A DNA stretch of 64,000 nt from Terriglobia bacterium (GTDB lineage: Bacteria > Acidobacteriota > Terriglobia > UBA7540), in assembly GCA_035712365.1 (NCBI GenBank), contig DASTAW010000020.1, positions 62,001 to 126,000 on the forward strand, in the 5' to 3' direction. Positions 26,299 to 34,029 of the stretch are shown piece by piece. Made by a program: the position numbers and the translations under genes. Under the pieces are notes generated by a model. It was not told the origin of the DNA, did not search any database, and saw only the letters and a program-made list of their open reading frames with translations. Within the stretch, counting starts at the first letter, position 1. The number at the start of each line of letters is the position of its first letter.

Positions 26299-27753
26299 AT
26301 GCCAAGACCAACTCGTGAATTTGGAATTATAAGAAGCCGCAGAATCTCCTTCCTCATTCTCGCGGCGGACATTCTGTGGATTGTGCTGGGGTTCTATCTC
26401 GCTTACGAGTGGCGCTACGGGTTCACCTTCAGCGTGGGCGACGTGTGGGCCTGCTTCTCGTTGTTCGGAGAATTGGCAATTGCCGCGGTGCTCATCTGGA
26501 GCTTTCTGGCGCTGGTAATGAAGCTGGACGGGTTCCAGGGCGGCTGGACCTTCCGCTCCGTCTTTTCCGACCTGTTTGTCGGGGTCGTACTGCTGATGGC
26601 GCTGCTTCTGGCGAACGGTTACCTGTCCCGCGTTTACCATTCGCGGCTGGTGCTCATCTATTTTGCCGTTTTGGCGCTTGGGGGCTTCCTCGCCATCCGT
26701 TGCCTGGCCTGGCGGGCGCTCCGCTCCAAGCACTATCGAGGCTTGGGGCGCCGCATCGCGATTCTGGGCGGCGGCAGGATCGCCCGAGAACTTTCCACCA
26801 AAATCGCCCGTCACCCGGAGCTGGGCTGGCAGATTGTCGGCTATATGTGCCCCGACACCGAGAATGGCGTGGCGGGAGGGGCGGAGAAGCAGACCCGGCG
26901 GGTCCCGACGCTCGAGGTGGCGGGGTTTCTGGCCGCGCACAAGGTTGACGAGATTATTGTGGCCATCTCCAATCCCGCCCGCCAGACGCTGGACGTGGTG
27001 GCGCAATGCGAGCGCCTTGGCATCGGCGTCCTGGTGGTCCCTCAGGCGTATGAGCTTTATATCTCGCGCCCAACGCTGGCCGAACTCGACGGGCTGCCGC
27101 TGATTGCGATTGACCAGTACAACCTGCCGGCGGGCGGGCAGGCGGTCCGGCGTCTGACGGACCTCGTGCTGGCTCCCCTGATGCTGGCGGCTACGCTGCC
27201 CACCCTCCTGGTGGCGGCCGTAGCTCTGATTCTTCGTAAAGGCAGCGCTTTCCGCAAAGAACTTCGCTGTGGCGAGGATGGCAAGACATTCGGGATGTAC
27301 CGCTTGAACGTTGACCGCGAAATGCCGGTCCTGCCCGCGTATGAAAAGCTATTCGTTGATTTAGGAATTACGGAGTTGCCGCAGCTCTGGAACGTGCTTC
27401 GCGGAGACATGGATCTGGTGGGCCCGCGGCCGGAGCCGCCGGAGCGCGTCAAGCACTACTCGGACTGGCAGCGGCAGCGTCTAAAGATCCGGCCGGGGAT
27501 TACCGGCCTGGCGCAGATCCAGGGGCTGCGCGAACAGCACTCGGCGGAACAGAAAACGCACTATGACCTGCAATACATTGTGCGCTGGTCGCCATTTCTC
27601 GACCTGTCGCTCATCCTTCAGACCGCCTGGACGCTGGCGGCGCGGTTGTGGAGAAAAAAGAGCGTCTGGCCGGGGCCGCTTGCGGGACGCTCCCCATGGC
27701 CCGTTCAGGCGGAAACACACCCAGAGGAGGTTCTCTATGTTGATCACCCGTAG
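26299..27753 (+). CDS. WcaJ/WbaP-like sugar transferase with altered catalytic pair
   Basis: 484 residues with the long form: four N-terminal transmembrane segments (~15-140), a CoA_binding_3/Rossmann-like cytosolic domain (~150-260; RRIAILGGGRIARELSTKIA), a fifth hydrophobic segment (~288-312) and a C-terminal phosphoglycosyl transferase domain with RGDMDLVGPRPE and RPGITGLAQIQGL. The catalytic Asp-Glu pair is Thr358-Glu359 here (ITELPQ instead of DELPQ), the FKFRTM block is replaced by GMYRLNV, and ~20 residues are missing between them. By the known mechanism of this family the Asp is the nucleophile, so the protein may be inactive or regulatory. It lies 161 bases after the intact small enzyme. 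Confidence 0.82.
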   Translation: MPRPTREFGIIRSRRISFLILAADILWIVLGFYLAYEWRYGFTFSVGDVWACFSLFGELAIAAVLIWSFLALVMKLDGFQGGWTFRSVFSDLFVGVVLLMALLLANGYLSRVYHSRLVLIYFAVLALGGFLAIRCLAWRALRSKHYRGLGRRIAILGGGRIARELSTKIARHPELGWQIVGYMCPDTENGVAGGAEKQTRRVPTLEVAGFLAAHKVDEIIVAISNPARQTLDVVAQCERLGIGVLVVPQAYELYISRPTLAELDGLPLIAIDQYNLPAGGQAVRRLTDLVLAPLMLAATLPTLLVAAVALILRKGSAFRKELRCGEDGKTFGMYRLNVDREMPVLPAYEKLFVDLGITELPQLWNVLRGDMDLVGPRPEPPERVKHYSDWQRQRLKIRPGITGLAQIQGLREQHSAEQKTHYDLQYIVRWSPFLDLSLILQTAWTLAARLWRKKSVWPGPLAGRSPWPVQAETHPEEVLYVDHP

Positions 27754-28843
27754 CCCTGTCCGGATCAGCTTTGGCGGCGGAGGAACGGACCTGCCCGCTT
27801 ACTACGAGCAGTTCGGCGGCGCCGTGCTCAGCACGACCATCAACAAATATTTCTATACCGTGCTGAGAAAGAGGGATGACGGCAAGGTCCAGGTAATATC
27901 CTCCGACCTCCGAACGCTTGAGACGTGGGAAAACATTGCCGGTATGAGCTTTGAGCGGAGCGAACTGGAAATTCCCCTGGCGGTGATGAAGGACCTGGGA
28001 CGCAGCGTGGCGGTGGACCTGTTCCTGGCGTCTGAAATTCCTCCCGGCACCGGCCTGGGATCTTCCGCGAGTGTCTGCGTGAACGTTCTGAAGGCCTTGT
28101 CCACCCACCTGCATCTGGACCTCTCAAAGTATCAACTGGCAGAGCGGGCGTTTCACATGGCGCGCAACGTCCTGGGCAATCCGGTGGGCAAGCAGGACGA
28201 ATACGCCGCAGTTTTTGGCGGGATGAACTACATTCGCTTTGAGAGGAACGGGTCGGTAATGGTGGAACCCGTGGAACTGGATGCGGTGCTGTTGCGCGAA
28301 CTGGAAGAGAACCTGATGCTCTTCTTCACGGGCGCTACTCACCAGTCGCAGACAATCCTCGAGGAGCAGGAGAGGGCAACGCGCGATGACAGCCGCCGGG
28401 CGCTTGAACCTCTGCACGCCATCGCGGCGCTGGCCGACCGCATGAGGGCCACGCTCGAGGACGGAGACCTCCACACCTTCGGCGCTCTGCTGGACGAGGG
28501 CTGGCAGGCCAAGAAGCGGATTTCGGGCAAGATTTCAAGCGACCAGATTGACGCCCTCTACCGCACCGCAAAAGAGAACGGAGCGGTGGGAGGGAAAATC
28601 ACCGGCGCCGGAGGGGGAGGTTTTCTGCTGCTCTACTGCGAGCGGCCCCACCAGGAGGCGGTAAACAGGGCCCTCTCCGCGGCAGGCGCGCGCGAGATGA
28701 CCTTTCGGTTTGATTCCAAAGGGGCCCAGGTGATCGTGAACGATCCTTTCATCGACGGCGACGAGTCGGCCGGTGGGAGCTGGCAATTTATTCCCTACTC
28801 GACGGCAAAAGGGACCGCCATGGACTTGGCCTGGGACGCCTAA
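27737..28843 (+). CDS. GHMP kinase, D-glycero-D-manno-heptose 7-phosphate kinase-like
   Basis: A 368-residue GHMP-superfamily kinase starting MLITRSPVRISFGGGGTDL, which matches the HddA/LmbP group. The ATP-binding motif PPGTGLGSSAS is at 102-112, and the C-terminal motif GGKITGAGGGGFLLLY is near 289-304. HddA phosphorylates D-glycero-D-manno-heptose 7-phosphate at C1 on the way to GDP-heptose. ATG 27737 follows GAGGAGG and overlaps the previous gene by 17 bases. The nucleotidyltransferase at 29810 would give the next step. No GmhA isomerase was recognised in the window, and a fucose- or mannose-kinase role cannot be excluded. Confidence 0.8.
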   Translation: MLITRSPVRISFGGGGTDLPAYYEQFGGAVLSTTINKYFYTVLRKRDDGKVQVISSDLRTLETWENIAGMSFERSELEIPLAVMKDLGRSVAVDLFLASEIPPGTGLGSSASVCVNVLKALSTHLHLDLSKYQLAERAFHMARNVLGNPVGKQDEYAAVFGGMNYIRFERNGSVMVEPVELDAVLLRELEENLMLFFTGATHQSQTILEEQERATRDDSRRALEPLHAIAALADRMRATLEDGDLHTFGALLDEGWQAKKRISGKISSDQIDALYRTAKENGAVGGKITGAGGGGFLLLYCERPHQEAVNRALSAAGAREMTFRFDSKGAQVIVNDPFIDGDESAGGSWQFIPYSTAKGTAMDLAWDA

Positions 28844-28865
28844 GCGCGCCAGGAAGACTGGCAGA

Positions 28866-28917
28866 TGTAGCGCCCACCTTCAGGTGGGCAGGCGCCGAGT
28901 CAAAGCTCGGCATTACA
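28866..28917. repeat. Tandem-hairpin intergenic repeat, left of the VapBC-like pair
   Basis: Two adjacent stems: GCCCACCT/AGGTGGGC (28872-28879/28882-28889, 2-base loop) and GCCGAG/CTCGGC (28894-28899/28906-28911), framed by TGTA at 28866-28869 and TACA at 28914-28917. A degenerate second copy of the right stem plus its flank is at 29678-29705, on the other side of the toxin-antitoxin pair. It may also terminate transcription from the polysaccharide operon. Confidence 0.55.
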
Positions 28918-28921
28918 CGTG

Positions 28922-28927
28922 TATAAT
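28922..28927 (+). promoter_or_regulatory. -10 box of the antitoxin gene
   Basis: A perfect TATAAT, ending eight bases before the antitoxin ATG. The expected start is then within 1-2 bases of the coding sequence, another nearly leaderless layout. No clear -35 box is seen at 17 bases. Confidence 0.4.
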
Positions 28928-28935
28928 CAAAGGAA

Positions 28936-29169
28936 ATGGAAGTAACCATCAAAGTGCCCGATAAGATGGCAGCCGAAGCCCGCGCGCATGGCGTGTCGGT
29001 CGAAGTCTACGTGCAAGAAATCCTGGCGAGGCAGGCGCTTGACGCGACGGGCGAGAAGGGTGCTCAGTCCGTTCGCGCGGCCATAGACCGAATCCGTGAG
29101 TTGCGCAAAGGCAACATGCTTGCAGGTCTTCGAACGAAGGATCTCATCCACGAAGGCCACAAATACTGA
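28936..29169 (+). CDS. VapB-like antitoxin
   Basis: A 77-residue protein beginning MEVTIKVPDKMAAEARAHGV, a ribbon-helix-helix or AbrB-like DNA-binding start, followed by a helical, charged C-terminal tail that would wrap the toxin. Its stop overlaps the toxin ATG in TGATG at 29167-29171, the usual arrangement of type II pairs. It probably represses its own promoter. The toxin is frameshifted, so the module is likely decaying. Confidence 0.65.
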   Translation: MEVTIKVPDKMAAEARAHGVSVEVYVQEILARQALDATGEKGAQSVRAAIDRIRELRKGNMLAGLRTKDLIHEGHKY

Positions 29170-29581
29170 TGCCCACTTTCGTTGTGGATGCCTCAGCGGC
29201 CTTGGCTTGGTGCTTCGAGGACGAAGCCGACAGTTGGACGGATGGGCTTTGGAGCGTTTGCGCCAGGGCGATCGAATGGTTGTTCCTGCGCATTGGCCCA
29301 CTGAAATCCTCAACGGCCTCCTGGTTGCTGCTCGTAGAAAGCGCATCAGGCCAGATCAGCCAGAGCAGTTCTGGGGCGAGCTTGTGCGCTTACCCGTCGA
29401 GACGGAACCGCCGCTCGCCGCAGTTCAGGCAACCACGGTCCTCCAATTCGCCGAAAAACACGGCCTTACGGTATATGACGCGGTGTATTTAGAACTGGTT
29501 CATCGGCGCCAATTGCCTCTCGGAACCCTTGACACGGACTTACGCAAGGCGGCGCAACTTGAGGGTGTTCCGCTGCTCTAG
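29169..29581 (+). pseudogene. VapC-like PIN-domain toxin, frameshifted
   Basis: The start at ATG 29169 gives a PIN-domain N-terminus (MPTFVVDASAALAWCFEDEA) with the first catalytic Asp. After about 25 residues, near base 29245, the homologous sequence continues in the -1 frame and reads RMVVPAHWPTEILNGLLVAA, then HGLTVYDAVYLELVHRR (with further conserved Asp) to the TAG at 29579-29581. A single missing base explains the change. The original frame runs on as non-homologous sequence to 29492. The full-length product would be ~137 residues, normal for VapC. A sequencing error could produce the same appearance. Confidence 0.75.
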
Positions 29582-29677
29582 ACCGACCTCCGTCTTAGCT
29601 TGCCACTCGTAGCCCGTCATCGCCGCCCTCGTGCTGGGGTCGAAAGTATCTGGAAAGCCCGCGAGCGAGAAGTTCCC

Positions 29678-29705
29678 TCGAGCCAAGTTGAAGCTCGGCG
29701 CTACA
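29678..29705. repeat. Degenerate copy of the intergenic repeat, right of the VapBC-like pair
   Basis: TCGAGCCAAGTTGAAGCTCGGC followed by GCTACA matches the right half of the 28866-28917 element (GCCGAGTCAAAGCTCGGC then ATTACA) with a few changes. The remaining sequence of the 228-base gap (29582-29809) shows no gene. Confidence 0.4.
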
Positions 29706-29809
29706 CCGGCAAGAAAGGGATGCAGCATCCCGGATATAAATTCACGTTGCTTTAACGCACTGCGCAAGAGTTCCAACCGCCGTCCACGCAACAACCACGG
29801 GCTAACATC

Positions 29810-30505
29810 ATGAAAGCTTTTCTTCTGGCCGCAGGTCTCGGCACACGGCTGCGTCCCCTGACCGACCAGACTCCCAAATGCCTTTTGCCCGTTCGGGGAG
29901 TGCCGGTGCTCGCCATCTGGCTCGACCTTTGCCACCGCCACGGCATTGACGAGGTCCTGATCAATGCGCACTCGCACGGCGAGCAGGTCAGGAAATATCT
30001 GGCAGCGCACCGGAACGGAGTGAACGCCAGGGTGGTTGACGAGCCGGTGCTGCTGGGAAGCGCGGGAACCATCCTCGCCAACCGCAAGTGGTTGGAAGGG
30101 GAACGCTGCTTCTGGATCATCTATGCGGACGTGCTGACCAACGCCAGCCTCGGGCAGATGATGCAATTCCACCGCGAGCGCCGGGGCCTTGCCACGCTCG
30201 GTGGGTATGAAGTCCCGGACCCGGAACGGTGCGGAATTATGCAGGTGGATGCCGACGGCCTGATCCAGCGCTTTGTAGAGAAGCCGAAAACGCCGGCAGG
30301 CCGTCTGGCATTTTCGGGCCTGATGATTGCCGACGCGGCTTTGCTTGAGCGGATTCCAGACAACCGGCCCGCTGATCTGGGCTTTGACGTGCTGCCCAAA
30401 CTGGCCGGAAAAATGTATGCCTGGCCTATCTCGGACTACCTGCTGGACATCGGAACATTCGAGAACTTCAAGCTGGCGCAGAAAACCTGGCCGGGCCTCG
30501 ACTGA
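29810..30505 (+). CDS. Sugar-1-phosphate nucleotidyltransferase (HddC/RmlA-like)
   Basis: A 231-residue nucleotidyltransferase with the GxGTRLRPLT..PK signature (LAAGLGTRLRPLTDQTPKCL, residues 6-25), an IIYADVL active-site Asp near residue 106 and FVEKPKTPAGRLAFSGLMI. It makes a nucleotide diphosphate sugar. Beside the HddA-like kinase, the best reading is the guanylyltransferase that makes GDP-D-glycero-alpha-D-manno-heptose, but UDP or CDP specificity cannot be excluded. It ends six bases before the HAD gene and is cotranscribed with it. Confidence 0.82.
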   Translation: MKAFLLAAGLGTRLRPLTDQTPKCLLPVRGVPVLAIWLDLCHRHGIDEVLINAHSHGEQVRKYLAAHRNGVNARVVDEPVLLGSAGTILANRKWLEGERCFWIIYADVLTNASLGQMMQFHRERRGLATLGGYEVPDPERCGIMQVDADGLIQRFVEKPKTPAGRLAFSGLMIADAALLERIPDNRPADLGFDVLPKLAGKMYAWPISDYLLDIGTFENFKLAQKTWPGLD

Positions 30506-30511
30506 GACGAC

Positions 30512-31177
30512 ATGAAGTGCCGGAGCGCGTGCAAGGGAGTGATTTTTGACATGGATGGAGTGCTGATTGACAGCCACCCCGTCCACAAAAAAGTGTGGAG
30601 GCAGTTCCTGGCCTCGCTGGACAGGCCGGTAACGGAACGGGAACTCGATTTTGTGCTGGACGGCAGGAAGCGCGAAGAGATCCTCCGCCACTTTCTGGGA
30701 GACCTTTCCGCGGAACGTATCAGGGAGTACGGACAGCGAAAGAACAGGATTTATGAAAAGACCACAAGGGACCTGAAGACCATTTCCGGCGTGGAGCAAT
30801 TTCTTGGCACGTTGGAATCAGCGGGCATCCCTATGGCAGTAGCCACCAGCGCCAGCTTCGAGCGCGCCCGGGACACCCTGGCAGCTCTCGGGATCCTTCC
30901 ACGCTTCAATGCCCTGGTGACCGGGAACGACGTTGTCAAGGGAAAGCCTGATCCTGAGGCGTTTTTGCGCGCCGCCCAGCGGCTGGACCGCGATTCACAC
31001 GAGCTGCTGGTGGTGGAGGACGCTGTTTCCGGAGTCAAGGCGGCAAAATCGGCGGGGATGAAGTGCCTGGGGATTGCTGCAGGCGGACGCATCGAGATAC
31101 TGCGGGCGGCCGGCGCCGACCACGTGGTGCGCGACTACCGCAAGATCAGCCTGGACGAAGTTCACCGGCTGTTCTGA
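30512..31177 (+). CDS. HAD-family phosphatase/phosphoglucomutase-like enzyme
   Basis: 221 residues with the four HAD motifs: the nucleophile/acid pair in IFDMDGVLIDSHPVH (residues 11-25), the motif II Ser/Thr in MAVATSASF, motif III Lys in VKGKPDPEAFL and the acidic motif IV in VVEDAVSGVKAA. The helical cap of subclass I resembles beta-phosphoglucomutase and sugar-phosphate phosphatases. It is not a GmhB type (no DRDGT start). In this operon it probably removes phosphate from a sugar bisphosphate or sugar phosphate feeding the nucleotidyltransferase. Substrate is inferred only. Confidence 0.78.
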   Translation: MKCRSACKGVIFDMDGVLIDSHPVHKKVWRQFLASLDRPVTERELDFVLDGRKREEILRHFLGDLSAERIREYGQRKNRIYEKTTRDLKTISGVEQFLGTLESAGIPMAVATSASFERARDTLAALGILPRFNALVTGNDVVKGKPDPEAFLRAAQRLDRDSHELLVVEDAVSGVKAAKSAGMKCLGIAAGGRIEILRAAGADHVVRDYRKISLDEVHRLF

Positions 31178-31238
31178 ACCTCGGCCAATGACGGACCTGT
31201 CCGCCGTATCGGGTTGGATGACATTGTCTTTGATTTAG

Positions 31239-31371
31239 TGAGGATTGCGTAATAGACTAACGGGCTTCCGTAGCGCCGGTCCCGCCCACCGGGAGCGGCC
31301 CTGAAAAGTGCCGCCGGGACGGCGGCGCTACGAACGAGCGGCGTCCCCACATTTTGCAATCCTCAATAGAC
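31239..31371. repeat. Nested inverted-repeat element (MITE-like)
   Basis: An outer perfect 10-bp inverted repeat (TGAGGATTGC 31239-31248, GCAATCCTCA 31356-31365) encloses an inner 9-bp one (CGTAGCGCC 31269-31277, GGCGCTACG 31324-31332). AATAGAC occurs just inside the left end (31251-31257) and just outside the right end (31365-31371). There is no ORF. The inner element shares its TAGCG ends with the repeat at 28866. It lies directly in front of, and probably supplies the leader of, the UDP-glucose dehydrogenase gene. Confidence 0.5.
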
Positions 31372-31404
31372 GGTTTTGCGATCATCGCAGGTAAGGGGTT
31401 CGGG

Positions 31405-32757
31405 GTGCAGATATCGGTCATTGGCTGCGGATACGTTGGCCTGGTTACAGGCGCCTGCCTTGCGGAGGCGGGCCATGAAGTGGTGTGTACTGACAAGGAT
31501 TCGGCCAGAATTGCCGTGCTGAACGATGGCGGAATTCCAATCTATGAGTTGTACCTGGACGAACTGGTTGCCAGAAATCGCCGCGAAAACCGCCTGAAGT
31601 TTACCTCAGACGCGGCGGAGTCGGTCCGCGCAAGCGAAGTCGTATTTATCTGCGTTGGAACTCCGCCGCTTGAAACCGGCGACTCTGACCTTTCCGCCAT
31701 TGACGCAGTTGCGCGGCTGATCGCCACCGCAGCCAAAACGCCGAAGTTGGTGGTTGAAAAGAGCACGGTGCCGGTGCAGACGGGGCGGCAATTGAAACAG
31801 GCGCTGAGCGTTTACGGGCGGAAAAGCGGCGTGGCGTTCCGCGTGGCTTCCAATCCGGAATTTCTTCGCGAGGGGACGGCGGTCGGGGATTTTTTGCATC
31901 CGGAGCGGATTGTGGTGGGCGTGGACGACGACGCGTCCGAAAAGCAGCTTCGGGAGGTTTACCAGCCGATCCTGGCGGGGAAATTCAACTGCCCCCTGCA
32001 TCCTGCCGCCTGCCCCGCGCTGGCGCCGCCGTCGTTTCTGGTGACCAACATCAACAGCGCGGAGTTGATCAAGCATGCTTGCAATTCCTTCCTGGCTTTG
32101 AAGATTTCCTACGCCAACGTACTCTCGGACCTGTGCGAATCGCTGGGCGCCAACGTTCGAGAGGTCACGCGCGCCATGGGGCTGGATGCGCGGATCGGGC
32201 CGCAGTTTCTGGCTGCCGGCCTCGGCTTTGGCGGGTCCTGCCTGCCCAAGGATGTTCAGGCGTTTATTCGTCTTTCCGAGCAGGCTGGGATGGACTTTGC
32301 CTTGTTGAAAGAAGTGGAACGCATCAATCGGCAGCGCGTCCAGCGTTTTGTCGAAAAGGTCCGCCGCGCTCTCTGGGTGATCAAAGACAAGAAAATCGCC
32401 GTGCTGGGCCTGGCCTTTAAACCCGATACGGACGATATTCGCTCCTCTCCGCCCATCAGCCTGGTGAAGCAATTGCTCGCCGAGGGAGCGCAGGTGAGGG
32501 CCTACGATCCTGCGGCCATGGACCGAACGCGCGAGCTGCTCCCGGAGGCTTGCCACAGCAGGGACGCCTATGAGGCCGCGCGCGGCGCTGACGCGCTGCT
32601 GATTGCGACCGAATGGCAGGAGTTTGCTGCGCTTGACTGGGAGCGGATCTACAACTCGATGGCCCGTCCACTGATTTTGGACGGCCGGAACCTGCTGGAC
32701 CCGGACCAAATGGCAAAGCGAGGTTTCGAGTATCATTCCTTCGGCAGGCCCGATTGA
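31405..32757 (+). CDS. ugd: UDP-glucose 6-dehydrogenase
   Basis: 450 residues beginning with a Rossmann dinucleotide site (MQISVIGCGYVGLVTGACLA). It has the VEKSTVPVQTG block, NPEFLREGTAVGDF, the catalytic Cys in LGFGGSCLPKDVQAF (near residue 273) and the C-terminal VLGLAFKPDTDDIRSSP block. It oxidises UDP-glucose to UDP-glucuronate with two NAD+, giving an acidic sugar for the polysaccharide. GTG 31405 is preferred to TTG 31354 because it has AAGGGG upstream and begins exactly at the first beta strand. This is the last gene of the polysaccharide region. Confidence 0.92.
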   Translation: MQISVIGCGYVGLVTGACLAEAGHEVVCTDKDSARIAVLNDGGIPIYELYLDELVARNRRENRLKFTSDAAESVRASEVVFICVGTPPLETGDSDLSAIDAVARLIATAAKTPKLVVEKSTVPVQTGRQLKQALSVYGRKSGVAFRVASNPEFLREGTAVGDFLHPERIVVGVDDDASEKQLREVYQPILAGKFNCPLHPAACPALAPPSFLVTNINSAELIKHACNSFLALKISYANVLSDLCESLGANVREVTRAMGLDARIGPQFLAAGLGFGGSCLPKDVQAFIRLSEQAGMDFALLKEVERINRQRVQRFVEKVRRALWVIKDKKIAVLGLAFKPDTDDIRSSPPISLVKQLLAEGAQVRAYDPAAMDRTRELLPEACHSRDAYEAARGADALLIATEWQEFAALDWERIYNSMARPLILDGRNLLDPDQMAKRGFEYHSFGRPD

Positions 32758-33085
32758 ACCGGCCTCTACCAAAAGCTTTGGCCAGGCGGTCGCTGCAATC
32801 GGCAGCGAGCGCCCGGAAAGTCTTCGTGGGTTTCATGCTTGATCCTGTGATGTCCGGCGAAATTCCGGAAGAGCTTCCTTCTTCCGTCCTTCACGCGATT
32901 TTTTCCTCCAGGCTGTTTCGTATCTTCCTGCCTTAAGAACCCTTCCTGAGCCGCGCCTTCCCCGAAAAATAAGCACGATAATTCGCCAGCCGCAATTGGG
33001 CCGGCGCCGATTGGCCTGCCCTGAAAACGGCACGACTGTCATTTCAACTTGCCTGACGGGCCGCGAAGCCTGAAAATAGCGTCGC
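32758..33085. other. 328-base intergenic region
   Basis: A 60-codon ORF at 32754-32936 has no recognisable features and no good ribosome-binding site, so I do not call it. The region near 32960-32990 is AT-richer than its surroundings and may hold the promoter for the prenyltransferase operon, but no clear -35/-10 pair stands out. Confidence 0.4.
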
Positions 33086-33979
33086 ATGAAACTGCTGAAG
33101 CTCTACTGGACTTTTGGCCGCCCCTTCACGCTGATTCCTCCCATGGTCGGCATTTTTTCCGGCTCGCTGATTGGTTATGGGGCAACGCACGTCCGCCTGG
33201 TCCCTTATCACATTGTGCTGGCGGTGTTGGCGGCGGGAGTTCTGAACGCGGCATCGAATGGCATCAACCAGATCTGCGATTTTGAAAACGACCGCATCAA
33301 CAAGCCGCACCGGCCGCTGCCTTCCGGACGAATGACCTGGCAGCAGGCCTGGGTGTTTGTGGTGGTCACCTATGTTGTGGCGCTGGCGATGGTGGCCGCG
33401 ATCAACTGGCAGATTTTTGCCATCTACGTCGTGGCGGCGCTTGCGACACTGGCCTATTCAGTGCCGCCGGTGAGGCTGAAGCGAAGCACCTGGGGATCGA
33501 ACATCATCATTGCGCTGGTCCGCGGCGGACTGCTGAAGGTGGCTGGCTGGGCGGCGGTGGCCACGGTGCTCCACTCGGTTGAACCGTGGTACATCGGCTC
33601 AATCTACGTTGTGTTTCTGCTGGGCGCCACCACCACCAAGGACTTTGCCGACATCGAAGGTGACCGCAAGGCGGGCTGCATCACGCTGCCGGTGCGCTAC
33701 GGCGCAACGTTCAGCGCCCGCGCCATCAGCCCGTCGTTTATCCTGCCATGGCTGATGCTGCCGCTCGGTTTGTGGCTGCGCGTTCTGAGCGGAAATTCCA
33801 CGGCGATTGTGGTTTTGAGTATCATCATGCTGGCGTGGGGAGCCTATGTGATTTACCTGATTAACGATGACCCCCGGCGGCTGGTGACGGAGGGAGAAAA
33901 TCATCCCGGATGGCACCATATGTACTGGATGATGATGGTAGGGCATCTGGGACTCGCAGCCGCGTACCTGATCAGCTAA
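33086..33979 (+). CDS. UbiA-superfamily prenyltransferase
   Basis: A 297-residue membrane protein with about eight to nine transmembrane helices. Both Asp-rich prenyl-diphosphate motifs are present: NQICDFENDRINKPHRPLPSG near residues 68-88 and KDFADIEGDRKAG near 189-201. The RPLPSG ending of the first motif resembles (bacterio)chlorophyll synthases, homogentisate phytyltransferases and digeranylgeranylglyceryl-phosphate synthases rather than UbiA itself. It would attach a polyprenyl group from a diphosphate to an acceptor in the membrane. The following SDR enzyme and prenyl-alcohol kinase fusion suggest it uses a salvaged prenyl donor. The acceptor is unknown. Confidence 0.85.
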   Translation: MKLLKLYWTFGRPFTLIPPMVGIFSGSLIGYGATHVRLVPYHIVLAVLAAGVLNAASNGINQICDFENDRINKPHRPLPSGRMTWQQAWVFVVVTYVVALAMVAAINWQIFAIYVVAALATLAYSVPPVRLKRSTWGSNIIIALVRGGLLKVAGWAAVATVLHSVEPWYIGSIYVVFLLGATTTKDFADIEGDRKAGCITLPVRYGATFSARAISPSFILPWLMLPLGLWLRVLSGNSTAIVVLSIIMLAWGAYVIYLINDDPRRLVTEGENHPGWHHMYWMMMVGHLGLAAAYLIS

Positions 33980-34029
33980 AGTGAGTTTTGCGGCCGGCGG
34001 CAGCTCGCGGCGGCGGATGCGGAAAGATA

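Noticed and set aside
31606-32772. A 388-codon minus-strand ORF opposite UDP-glucose dehydrogenase
   Set aside because: It mirrors the codon periodicity of the strongly recognised dehydrogenase and has no motif of its own.
32754-32936. A 60-codon ORF after ugd
   Set aside because: No ribosome-binding site, overlap with the ugd stop and no recognisable composition or motif.
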